This document shows positions 56,814 to 64,000 of a stretch of 64,000 nucleotides of DNA, in pieces (within the stretch, counting starts at the first letter, position 1; each line of letters starts with the position of its first letter). The DNA is from Brachybacterium kimchii. Its GTDB lineage: Bacteria; Actinomycetota; Actinomycetes; Actinomycetales; Dermabacteraceae. The translations under genes and the position numbers were made by a program. The stretch lies in assembly GCF_023373525.1 (NCBI RefSeq), contig NZ_CP097218.1, positions 1,364,001-1,428,000 of the forward strand. Reading direction: 5' to 3'. Under the pieces are notes generated by a model. The model saw only the letters and a list, made by a program, of their open reading frames with translations, did not search any database and was not told where the DNA came from.

Positions 56814-57950
56814 TCAGCGCAGGGAGATCCGCAGCACCTGCGTGAGCTGCGCGAGCAGGTCGTCGGGTCCGCTCAGCTCGTGGGAGCGCTCGCGGGAGGC
56901 CCGCTCGGCGCTCCGCCGCGCCCCCTCCTCGCGCAGGGAGGTGATCGCCCGGGCGAGGGCGGCCGGGTCCCCGACGGGGACGAGGTGCGCCGCCCGTCCC
57001 GTGACCAGGCGGGTGCCGCCGGCGTCGGTCGCGACGATCGCGCGGCCGGCGCGCAGGGCCTCCTGCAGGAACACCGGCTGTCCCTCCCACAGCGCCGAGG
57101 AGACCACGAGGTCGCAGTCGGCGAGCAGATCGGGAACGTCCTCGCGCCTGCCGAGCAGCTCGACGGGAAGGTGCTCGGCGCGGATGCGCCCGCTGAGATG
57201 CGACGCGAGGGGCCCGTCCCCCGCGATCCGCACGCGGAGCCCGGGAGCGGCCGGGACGGCCTCGGCGACGAGCAGGCCCAGGGCGTCCAGGAGGTCGTCG
57301 AGCCCCTTCTGCGGGGCGAGCCGGGCGACGACGAGCACGTCGAGCACGCCGGGCTCGTCGGGTTCAACGGGTTCGCCGTGCTCGTCCCGGGCGGGATCCG
57401 CCGACGCGTCGGGTGCGGTGACCCGCGCGGCGGCGTGCGCCCCGGGCCCGGGCAGCGCGGGGATGAGAGCGTGCTCGACCTCCGGGACGCCCCGCACGAG
57501 CGGGTCGAGGTCCGGGGACACGGTGAGGACCGCGTCGGCGCGGGAGCGGACGACCCGCAGCAGGAGGCGTCCCATGGCGCGCACCGCACGCGGTCCGACG
57601 ACGCGGTTGTGCAGCGTCACCACGAGGCGGGGTCCGCGGCCGCGCGGCCCGCGGGCGAGAGCGGCGAGCGCCCCGGCGCGCAGCCCGTGGCCATGGACCG
57701 CGTCGACCGGGGGCCGGGCTCCGGTCGCGCGCATGCGCTCGCGCAGGGTGCGCACGGTGCGGACGTCCGCCGGCGCGGGGCGCGAGGAGATCCGCACGCC
57801 CGCCTCGGGCAGTTCGACACCGGCCTCCGAGAGCACGGCGCGCTCCATCCGCACGTGCGCCGCCAGTCCCCCGCTCGCGGCGGGCTCGACGATCAGCACG
57901 CGGGGCGTGCGGCCGGCGGACGGCCGCTCCCCCTCCTGCATGCGCCTCAC
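56814..57950 (-). CDS. Glycosyltransferase family 4 (GT-B fold)
   Basis: 378 residues from the GTG at 57950, which overlaps the murJ stop (GTGA) and has GGAG 5 nt upstream; an ATG three codons later is an alternative. N-terminal Rossmann half starts RVLIVEPAASGGLAAHV. DAVHGHGLRAGALAAL and VVTLHNRVVGPRAV follow. The C-terminal donor half has VARLAPQKGLDDLLDAL and the E-x7-E motif in EGQPVFLQEAL. A Pro/Glu/Asp-rich linker (about 175-205) joins the halves. No membrane segment. It follows a flippase and a PNPT-like gene, so it may add a sugar to a lipid-linked glycan. Donor and acceptor are unknown. Confidence 0.87.
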   Translation of the reverse strand: MRRMQEGERPSAGRTPRVLIVEPAASGGLAAHVRMERAVLSEAGVELPEAGVRISSRPAPADVRTVRTLRERMRATGARPPVDAVHGHGLRAGALAALARGPRGRGPRLVVTLHNRVVGPRAVRAMGRLLLRVVRSRADAVLTVSPDLDPLVRGVPEVEHALIPALPGPGAHAAARVTAPDASADPARDEHGEPVEPDEPGVLDVLVVARLAPQKGLDDLLDALGLLVAEAVPAAPGLRVRIAGDGPLASHLSGRIRAEHLPVELLGRREDVPDLLADCDLVVSSALWEGQPVFLQEALRAGRAIVATDAGGTRLVTGRAAHLVPVGDPAALARAITSLREEGARRSAERASRERSHELSGPDDLLAQLTQVLRISLR

Positions 57951-59587
57951 GCCTGCTCCGTGCGCCCGCGGCGCAGGCGCGCCAGCAGCGAGGCCGCGGT
58001 GCGGCGGTCGGCGAGGGTCATGGCGACGAGGGCGAGGACCATGCCGATGCCGCCGGTGAGCACCCCGATCAGCACGCACAGCAGCTCGGACGTGCCCTGG
58101 GTGACCATCGCGCGTCCCAGGAGCAGTCCCGGGATCGCCGCGGCCACGGAGACCACGGCCCCGATCGGCACGACGCGCACCAGGGGCGCGCCGCCCTCGA
58201 CGCCCTCGAGGAGATCGGCGACCCGCGCGAGGCCGGTGATGCCCGAGACCCACATGCCAGCGCTCAGGGCGAAGGCGAAGGCGGTCGCGGCCACGGCCGA
58301 GCTGCCGGAGTTCGAGAGCACCGCCACGACCACGATGAGGATCCCGCCCACGACCCAGCCGACGGAGCCCACGAGCAGCGCGTCCCGCGCCCGCATCGCC
58401 GCGGACAGCACCCGGGTGCACTGCATGGTGATCGCGTACGGCAGCAGCCCCACGGAGAGGGCGGCGACGACCGCGCCGACGCCGACCGCGCCCGCGCGGT
58501 CGATGTGGTGGAAGAAGGCCTCGAGGGCCGGGCCGGCGGCGAACAGCGTCGCCGCGCCCACGGTCCCGATCACGACGACCGAGCGCAGGGACGCGCGGGC
58601 GGTGACGGCGAAGCCCCGCAGGTCCCCGACCAGGCGCTGCTCGGACAGATGCGGGAACACGCTCGTGATCAGCGGGACCACGAGCACGGCGTAGGGCAGC
58701 AGGTAGATCGCCTGCCCGTACTGGAACACGGGCAGGGTGCCGGTGCCGCCCGTGCGCATGGCCAGCAGCAGCACGAGCGCGAGGGCGAGCTGCTGCGCGC
58801 CGACCGCGCCGAGCCCGGCTCCCGCGAGGCGCAGGGCCCTGCTGCCCATCCCGGCGGGCATCCGCAGGGTGGGGCGCAGGCGCAGCCCGGCGCGTGCGGC
58901 CGGCACGAGCACCGACAGCGCCATCACGACGACCCCGGCCGTCGTGCCCCAGGCGAGCACTCCGTGCGCGAACGGGGAGATCGTCGAGGCCGTCGCCACG
59001 GCGGGCACCGCGGCCGCGTACACGCGGTAGGAGATGATCACGACGAGCGAGGACAGCAGCGGCACCAGGGCGGGCCACAGGAACCGCTTGCGGGCCTGGA
59101 GGTACGCGCCCAGCACCACCGTCACCCCGTACATCGGCAGCTGCAGCGCGAAGATCCGCAGCATCGACGCGCCGAGCTCGACGACCGACTCGTCGGAGTC
59201 GCCGCTGGTGAGGACGAGCGAGGCGATCGGGCCGGCGAGCAGGCCGACGAGGAGGGCGAGCGGGATCGTGAGCAGGAGCATCCAGCTCAGCATCGCGGAG
59301 ATGATGCCGTCGGCCCGTCGCCTGCCCTCCCCGGTCTCGTCGTTCTCGACCAGGCCCGCCACGAGCGGGACCACACTGGCGGCGAGCGCGCCGCCGGCGG
59401 CGACCTCGAACAGGAGGTTCGGGACGAGGTTCGCGCTCGAGTACGCGGTGCCGACGTCACCTGCGCCCACGCTCGCGCCGAAGACGAGGTAGCGCAGGAA
59501 GCCGACGATGCGCGCGACGAGGGTGACCACGAGGATCACCGTCGCGCCGCGCACGATGACCCGTGCGGTCGAGGACGGGGCGCTCAT
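57947..59587 (-). CDS. murJ: MurJ-like lipid flippase (MOP superfamily)
   Basis: 546 residues with about 14 membrane helices. N-terminal ARIVGFLRYLVFGASVGAGDVGTAYSSANLVPNLLFEVAAGGALAASVVP is the MurJ signature region (quoted positions 25-74), and GAYLQARKRFLWPAL and LLPYAVLVVPLITSVFPHLSE are also typical. Confidence 0.5.
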   Translation of the reverse strand: MSAPSSTARVIVRGATVILVVTLVARIVGFLRYLVFGASVGAGDVGTAYSSANLVPNLLFEVAAGGALAASVVPLVAGLVENDETGEGRRRADGIISAMLSWMLLLTIPLALLVGLLAGPIASLVLTSGDSDESVVELGASMLRIFALQLPMYGVTVVLGAYLQARKRFLWPALVPLLSSLVVIISYRVYAAAVPAVATASTISPFAHGVLAWGTTAGVVVMALSVLVPAARAGLRLRPTLRMPAGMGSRALRLAGAGLGAVGAQQLALALVLLLAMRTGGTGTLPVFQYGQAIYLLPYAVLVVPLITSVFPHLSEQRLVGDLRGFAVTARASLRSVVVIGTVGAATLFAAGPALEAFFHHIDRAGAVGVGAVVAALSVGLLPYAITMQCTRVLSAAMRARDALLVGSVGWVVGGILIVVVAVLSNSGSSAVAATAFAFALSAGMWVSGITGLARVADLLEGVEGGAPLVRVVPIGAVVSVAAAIPGLLLGRAMVTQGTSELLCVLIGVLTGGIGMVLALVAMTLADRRTAASLLARLRRGRTEQA

Positions 59588-60480
59588 GCGGGAGTGCTCC
59601 CCTCGTCCTCGGATCCCGCGGGATCGGGTGCGCGGCGGCCCCAGCGGTCGAGGCGGCGCAGCGCGGGCGTCGCGTCGATGACGGCGCTGAAGCTCACGCG
59701 CTCGCTCGCGAGGGTGAGGGCCCCGAGACCGCCGAGCACGAGGAGGCGGGGTCCCGCGGGGAGTCGGCGCGCGGCCGCCGCGCCCACCAGGGCGCCGAGG
59801 GCGTTGGCGCCGGTGTCGCCGAGCATGCCGCGCTCGGCGAGGTCGCCGGGCAGGGCCGCGAGCCCGGCGACGGCGGCGATCGCGGCGAGGGCCCTGCCCT
59901 CCCGTGCGCGCGGGCTGCGGGCGGGCGGGAGGGCGAGCACGAGCGCGCAGGCCGTGGTGGCCTTGAGCGCGCGCCCGGGGCGCAGGTCCAGGAGGTTCGC
60001 GAGGTTCGCGGCGCCCGCGGCGACGCCCGCGTCGACCAGTGTGCCGGCCCCGGCCCCGGCCCCGGCTCCGGCGGGGAGGGCGCGCGCGTCCGTCGGCGCG
60101 CCGGCTTCCGTCGACGCGCCCGCGTCCGGACCGAGGGTCCTCGCCGTGCGGACACGGGCCGCGGCGGCGTCGAGCAGGCAGACCACGGGGATCCCCAGGG
60201 CCTTCGCGGCGCCCGTGGTCAGGCGTCCGCGACGCAGGGCGCCGAGGTGGCCGCGCAGCCCCTTGGTCGGGGTGATCCCGCGGGAGCGCAGCCAGGGCTC
60301 GAGGACGTCGTCGGCGAGACCCAGTCCGCCGACGGCGGCGACGGCGAGCGCATCGCCGCGCAGGCCGCGCGCGGCGAGAGCGGCCACCGCTCCCCCGGCC
60401 ACGGCGACGCCCTCCGCGAGGGTCACGCTGCGACCGGCGTGGTTCGTGCGGCGCAGGGCGCCGGACATCCCACCCGTCAT
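59584..60480 (-). CDS. PNPT/MraY-superfamily-like membrane protein
   Basis: 298 residues, mostly Ala/Leu/Gly membrane segments. RTNHAGRSVTLAEG near the N-terminus parallels the entry motif of polyprenyl-phosphate sugar-1-phosphate transferases. GLGLADDVLEP corresponds to their catalytic Asp pair, and GDTGANALGALVG to the conserved GDxGS motif. The Asn-Asp loop is degenerate (ANLANLLDLRPGRALKA). The protein is shorter than MraY (320-360) and carries a Gly/Ala linker (about 135-160) coded by a hexanucleotide repeat. It may therefore be a divergent transferase or an inactive relative. It overlaps steB and murJ as ATGA. Confidence 0.65.
   Translation of the reverse strand: MTGGMSGALRRTNHAGRSVTLAEGVAVAGGAVAALAARGLRGDALAVAAVGGLGLADDVLEPWLRSRGITPTKGLRGHLGALRRGRLTTGAAKALGIPVVCLLDAAAARVRTARTLGPDAGASTEAGAPTDARALPAGAGAGAGAGTLVDAGVAAGAANLANLLDLRPGRALKATTACALVLALPPARSPRAREGRALAAIAAVAGLAALPGDLAERGMLGDTGANALGALVGAAAARRLPAGPRLLVLGGLGALTLASERVSFSAVIDATPALRRLDRWGRRAPDPAGSEDEGSTPA
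60044..60073. repeat. Hexanucleotide repeat inside the PNPT-like gene
   Basis: Five copies of CCGGCC or one-base variants in a row, encoding alternating Gly-Ala in the linker of the PNPT-like protein. Unit changes would keep the frame. Confidence 0.75.
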
Positions 60481-61508
60481 CCCTCGCCTCCGTCGCTCGC
60501 GCCGGATCCCGCCCCGGAGCCCGACGAGTCCCCGGCCCCGCCGGGCACCTCCGGCACGCGGTCCTGGGCGTCGGCGGCGGTCCCGTAGCTCCCCTGCTCG
60601 CCGCGCACCTGCTCGGCGAGGGCGAGCACGGCGATCGTCGGCCCGTCGGGCTCCTGCAGGCGGTCGCCGCTGGAGAGGTCGGTGAAGCGCGAGTCCCCGC
60701 GCACCGTGCGCAGCAGGCCCGCGCTGTCGTCGTTCGAGGGGGTCGAGCCCGAGACCACCGTGGGGATCTTCGCGCCGACCATGCGCTCGAGCAGCCCGGT
60801 CTGGGCCTCGAGCAGCATCTGGGCGCGCTCGGCCGCGGTCGAGGCGTCGTCCCCGCCCACGGTGAGGTCCGTGGGCGCGGCGCTCGCGAAGATCATCGAG
60901 TCCACGGGGGCGTCGGTGCTGCCGTCGACGTCGACGAGGCGGGCGTCCGTCAGCACGGCCCACAGCTTCTGGCGCTGCTCGTCGCCGATCGAGGTGTCCA
61001 CGAGCAGGTGGCCGATGATCGTGGAGAGAGCACCGGAGCTGGAATCGGTGTCGGACTCGGCCGCCGTGACGAGCGCGCTGTCCGCCTCCCGGAGGGAGTC
61101 GAGGGCCGTGGTGCGGGTGTCCTCCTGCTCGGGGTCCCACAGGGAGCTGTCCAGGCGCACGCTCAGCGGCGTGCCCGCGCCCGCCTCGTCCAGCAGGGAG
61201 TCGAGAGTGCTGACCTGGTTGCGCACAGAGTCGTCGTCGTAGACCACGGCGGTGCTGCGTCCGCTCAGGGTGCCCGCGACGAGCTCGGGCGAGGTCTGCG
61301 AGATGAACGCGCTGAGCTCGTCGTTCTGCGAGGTCAGAGAGTCGTTGGAGGTGCGCAGGTCGTCCTTCTCCGTGCGCAGCTGCTCGACCTGGCCGGTGAG
61401 CTGGGAGCCCAGGTTCTCGCGCAGAGGTCCGGCCCCGAGCACGATCCCCACCGCGAGGGCGAGGAACACGGAGATCAGGGAGACCAGGTGGTAGCGGAAG
61501 TCGATCAC
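60477..61508 (-). CDS. steB: SteB/MctB family membrane protein (DUF3186)
   Basis: 343 residues: MIDFRYHLVSLISVFLALAVGIVLGAGPLRE is the family N-terminus, with one membrane helix (about 8-27). A coiled coil (about 32-66, LRTEKDDLRTSNDSLTSQNDEL) follows, then an extracytoplasmic domain of about 240 residues and a Gly/Ser tail. Relatives are called MctB (copper homeostasis) in mycobacteria and SteB, partner of SteA in septation, in streptomycetes and corynebacteria. I prefer SteB because steA is 12 bp upstream. GTG start. Confidence 0.87.
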   Translation of the reverse strand: MIDFRYHLVSLISVFLALAVGIVLGAGPLRENLGSQLTGQVEQLRTEKDDLRTSNDSLTSQNDELSAFISQTSPELVAGTLSGRSTAVVYDDDSVRNQVSTLDSLLDEAGAGTPLSVRLDSSLWDPEQEDTRTTALDSLREADSALVTAAESDTDSSSGALSTIIGHLLVDTSIGDEQRQKLWAVLTDARLVDVDGSTDAPVDSMIFASAAPTDLTVGGDDASTAAERAQMLLEAQTGLLERMVGAKIPTVVSGSTPSNDDSAGLLRTVRGDSRFTDLSSGDRLQEPDGPTIAVLALAEQVRGEQGSYGTAADAQDRVPEVPGGAGDSSGSGAGSGASDGGEG

Positions 61509-61520
61509 GGACCGAGGCTC

Positions 61521-62702
61521 CTAGGTTCCGGTGGCGGGTCGGGTGGCGAACAGGGAGGTGAACCATGAGATGGCGTCGTCCCATCGTGCACCGAGGATCT
61601 GGAAGAGCGCCTGTCCGCCGGGCGTGGCCCACATGGCCACGGAGAGGGCGAGCAGGCCGGCGACGGCCAGCAGCACGAGCTGCAGGGTGGAGATCCGCTG
61701 GCGATAGAGCCGGGAGACGCCCTTGGCGTCCACGAGCTTGGAGCCCACGCGCAGCCGGGTGAGGAAGGTCGAGCTCATGCCGGCGCGGCCCTTGTCGAGG
61801 AACTCCTCGAGGGTGCCGTGGGTGCCGACGGCCACGATCACGCTCGCGCCCTTCTCGTCGGCCAGGAGCATCGCGATGTCCTCGCTGGTGCCGGCGGCGG
61901 GGAACACCACGGCGTCCTCGGCGAGATCGAGCTCCGCCAGGCGCTCCATGCCCGGGGCGCGGCCGTCGCGATAGGCGTGCACCACGAGCTCGGCGCCCGA
62001 TGCCAGCGCCCTGTCGGAGACGGAGTCCATGTCCCCGATGATCATGTCGGGCTTCCAGCCGGCCTCGAGGACCGCGTCGGCGCCGCCGTCGACGCCGATC
62101 ACCACGGGTCGGTTCTCGCGCAGGAACGGACCGAGCGTCGCGAGGTCCTCCTTGTAGTGGTAGCCGCGCACGACGATCAGGACGGGGCGGCGGTCCATGA
62201 CGGTGCGCACCTCGGGCGCGCCCACGCCGTCCAGCAGCAGGTCCTTCTCCAGGAGCATGTACTCCAGGGTGTTGCGGGCGAACAGCTCGAGCTGCTCGGA
62301 GAGGCCCTCGCGGGAGGCCTCGAGGGAGGCGGCGATCGTGGCGGGGTCCTGGCGGGTCCCACGCGCGAGCGTACTCCCGCCCTCGCGGACGACGCCGTCG
62401 GCGACGGTGAGGCGGGCGCCCTCGCGGACCTTCTCGAACAGCTCGGGGCCGCAGTCGTCGACGAGCGCGATGCCGTGGTCCACGAGGATCTGCGGCCCGG
62501 CGTTCGGGTACCGGCCGGAGGTGGAGCGGGCGGCGTTGAGGACGGCAGCGGGCGCCTTCTCGACGAGCGCCTCGGCGGCGACGCGGTCGATGTCCTCGTG
62601 GTCGATGACCGCGATGTCGCCGGGCTCGAGGCGCTTGGTGAGGTCCTTCGTGCGCCGGCCGATGCGCGCGGTCCCCAGGACGGTGCCGACGGTCGTGCTC
62701 AT
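61521..62702 (-). CDS. steA: Cytokinetic ring protein SteA
   Basis: 393 residues. An N-terminal domain (RIGRRTKDLTKRLEPGDIAVIDHEDIDRVAAEALVEK region, about 12-60) precedes a thiamin-pyrophosphokinase-like core with VVIGVDGGADAVLEAG, KPDMIIGDMDSVSD and TSEDIAMLLADEKG. One C-terminal membrane helix (about 345-365) and a short tail follow. In corynebacteria SteA joins the division ring and recruits SteB. Enzymatic activity of the kinase-like core is unproven. The ATG overlaps the recN stop (ATGA). Confidence 0.92.
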   Translation of the reverse strand: MSTTVGTVLGTARIGRRTKDLTKRLEPGDIAVIDHEDIDRVAAEALVEKAPAAVLNAARSTSGRYPNAGPQILVDHGIALVDDCGPELFEKVREGARLTVADGVVREGGSTLARGTRQDPATIAASLEASREGLSEQLELFARNTLEYMLLEKDLLLDGVGAPEVRTVMDRRPVLIVVRGYHYKEDLATLGPFLRENRPVVIGVDGGADAVLEAGWKPDMIIGDMDSVSDRALASGAELVVHAYRDGRAPGMERLAELDLAEDAVVFPAAGTSEDIAMLLADEKGASVIVAVGTHGTLEEFLDKGRAGMSSTFLTRLRVGSKLVDAKGVSRLYRQRISTLQLVLLAVAGLLALSVAMWATPGGQALFQILGARWDDAISWFTSLFATRPATGT

Positions 62703-64000
62703 CGCCCCTCCCCCGGCGCCTGCCCCGGCGCGGACTCCTGCGCCGACGGGTCCGCCGAGTCGTCGAGCAGCTCCCGTGCGTGGGCGAGGGCGAGGTCGCT
62801 GGTCTCCCCGGAGAGCATGCGGGCGAGCTCGCCGATGCGCCCCTCGCGGTCCAGTCTCTGCACGGTGGAGCTCGTGCCGCCGTCCTCGCTGTGCTTGACG
62901 ATCTGCAGGTGGGTGGAGGCGTGGGAGGCGACCTGCGGGAGGTGCGTGACGACGATGACCTGCGCGTTCTCGGCGAGCCGCTGGAGGCGCTGGCCGACGG
63001 CGAGGGCTGCGCGGCCGCCGATGCCCGCGTCGATCTCGTCGAAGACGAACACGGGGGCGGCGGTGCGGTCGTCGCGGGAGGAGCCGAGCGCGACCTCGAG
63101 GGCGAGCATGACGCGCGAGAGCTCGCCGCCGCTCGCGGCGGTCGCGACGGGCAGGTGGTCGGCGCCCGGGTGGGGCGCGAGGAGGAACGCCACGCGATCG
63201 CGGCCGTGCGGACGGGGCGAGTGCGGGGCGACCTCGACCTCGAGGCTCGCCTGCGGCATCTCGAGGTGGACGAGCTCGGACTCGACGGCGCGCGCGAGGC
63301 GCGAGGCGGCGTCGCCCCGGGCCCCGGTGAGCGCCTCCGCGGCCTCGTCGAGGGCGGTCTCGAGGCCCGTCATCTCCTCGCGGGCGGCGGACAGCTCGGT
63401 CTCGGCGCCGTCGAAGCGGTCGAGGTCGGCGGCGGCGGTGCGGGAGCTCTCGAGCAGCTCGCCGATGGTCGCGGCGCCGCCGAGGACGGGCCCGAGGTCC
63501 CGCACCAGCGTGGTCACCTCGTGGAGGCGCTCGTTGGCCTGCTCGACGCTCCCGGGAGAGGCGTCGATGCCGTCCGCGTAGCGGGAGAGGTCGGCGGCGG
63601 CGTCGGAGAGGTCGAGGCGCAGGCTCTCGAGCCTGCCGAGGGTGCCCTCGAGCTCGGGGTCCGTGCCGGATGCGGTGCGCACCTGGTCGATCGCGAGGTC
63701 GAGGAGGGAGCCGGCCGCGGGGCCGTCGTCCTGTCCGAGCAGCAGCGTGGACGCCTGCTCGGCGGCGGCGCGGAGGTCCACGGCGTGGTTGAGCCTCTCG
63801 AGCTGGGCGCGCAGGCTCTCGTCCTCGCCGTCCTGCGGGTCGACCTCCTCGATGCGCTCGAGGGCCGTGCGCAGCTCGTCCCCTCGGCGGTCGCGCTCGG
63901 CGACGAGGCGCTCGAGCTCCTCGATGCGACCGCGCAGCTCCTGGTGACGGTCCCAGAGCTCGCGGTGGCGCTGCAGCAGGGGGCCGACGGTGTCGCCGGC
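62699..64000 (-). CDS. recN: DNA repair protein RecN, C-terminal part (gene runs off the right edge)
   Basis: SMC-like ATPase in double-strand break repair. The visible 433 residues begin inside the coiled coil (LQRHRELWDRHQELRGRIEEL), include EEVDPQDGEDESLRAQLERLNHA, a second coiled-coil arm (about 105-210 of the visible part), the ABC signature GGELSRVMLALEV, Walker B VFVFDEIDAGIGG and the switch VTHLPQVASHA. The frame is open to the window edge, so the N-terminal Walker A part lies outside. First visible gene of the recN-steA-steB-PNPT-murJ-GT operon. Confidence 0.95.
   Translation of the reverse strand, partial: AGDTVGPLLQRHRELWDRHQELRGRIEELERLVAERDRRGDELRTALERIEEVDPQDGEDESLRAQLERLNHAVDLRAAAEQASTLLLGQDDGPAAGSLLDLAIDQVRTASGTDPELEGTLGRLESLRLDLSDAAADLSRYADGIDASPGSVEQANERLHEVTTLVRDLGPVLGGAATIGELLESSRTAAADLDRFDGAETELSAAREEMTGLETALDEAAEALTGARGDAASRLARAVESELVHLEMPQASLEVEVAPHSPRPHGRDRVAFLLAPHPGADHLPVATAASGGELSRVMLALEVALGSSRDDRTAAPVFVFDEIDAGIGGRAALAVGQRLQRLAENAQVIVVTHLPQVASHASTHLQIVKHSEDGGTSSTVQRLDREGRIGELARMLSGETSDLALAHARELLDDSADPSAQESAPGQAPGEGR

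Overview
The window looks like core chromosome of a high-GC Gram-positive bacterium (Actinomycetota, probably Micrococcales; a Dermabacteraceae/Brachybacterium-like genus is my guess, not shown). The evidence is very GC-rich DNA, frequent GTG starts, TAnnnT-type -10 boxes, a diheme QcrC / Rieske QcrA / QcrB branch feeding an aa3 oxidase, DUF3000 and DUF3043 proteins, SteA/SteB, and the ruvCAB-yajC-secDF-apt-relA and recN-steAB...pyrG-nudix gene orders typical of this phylum. I see no transposase, integrase, prophage, CRISPR array, plasmid gene or rRNA operon.

Layout. 1-583: 5' part of trpD. 799-5138: ctaE-qcrC-qcrA-qcrB on the plus strand. 5689-8172: a minus-strand Asp23/Gls24 envelope-stress cluster of two Asp23 paralogs, a 58-residue membrane peptide and two membrane proteins. 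It sits between the qcr genes and the other half of the respiratory supercomplex, ctaC-ctaD-ctaF (11784 down to 8747). 12176-14838: erpA, an M20 dipeptidase, a DUF3043 membrane protein. 14962-21180: aspS, a DEAD-box helicase, thioredoxin, hisS. 21181-23797: a DUF349 protein and an AbiEi-like protein whose 3' end overlaps that of relA. 23740-33673: relA, apt, secF, secD, yajC, ruvB, ruvA, ruvC, yebC. 33736-39333: prsW, a HIT protein and thrS as one unit, then an OFA-type MFS transporter. 39571-40432: six tRNA genes in two divergent clusters, with tRNA-Gly(GCC) and tRNA-Val(GAC) present as identical inverted copies. 40521-48241: a uronate-dehydrogenase-like epimerase and the glycogen-to-trehalose set glgX-treY-treZ. 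48220-54298: zapE, a RibD-like reductase, a lysophospholipase-like hydrolase, msrB, DUF3000, ribonuclease D. 54299-64000: nudix and pyrG, then a tightly coupled operon recN-steA-steB-PNPT-like-murJ-glycosyltransferase.

How the genes work together. The two respiratory blocks encode the bcc-aa3 supercomplex. glgX/treY/treZ turn glycogen into trehalose. ruvCAB does Holliday-junction processing and yajC-secDF does protein export. RelA makes and degrades (p)ppGpp, ZapE and SteA/SteB point to cell division, and MurJ with the PNPT-like protein and the glycosyltransferase points to lipid-linked envelope glycan handling.

Two signals go beyond ordinary annotation. First, at least nine genes have a -10-like hexamer ending 6-8 nt before the start codon, the geometry expected of leaderless mRNAs. 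Second, convergent gene pairs and operon ends are marked by long, mostly perfect GC-rich hairpins. The strongest candidates for less described biology are the Asp23 membrane cluster inserted into the respiratory locus and the recN-steAB-PNPT-murJ-GT operon.
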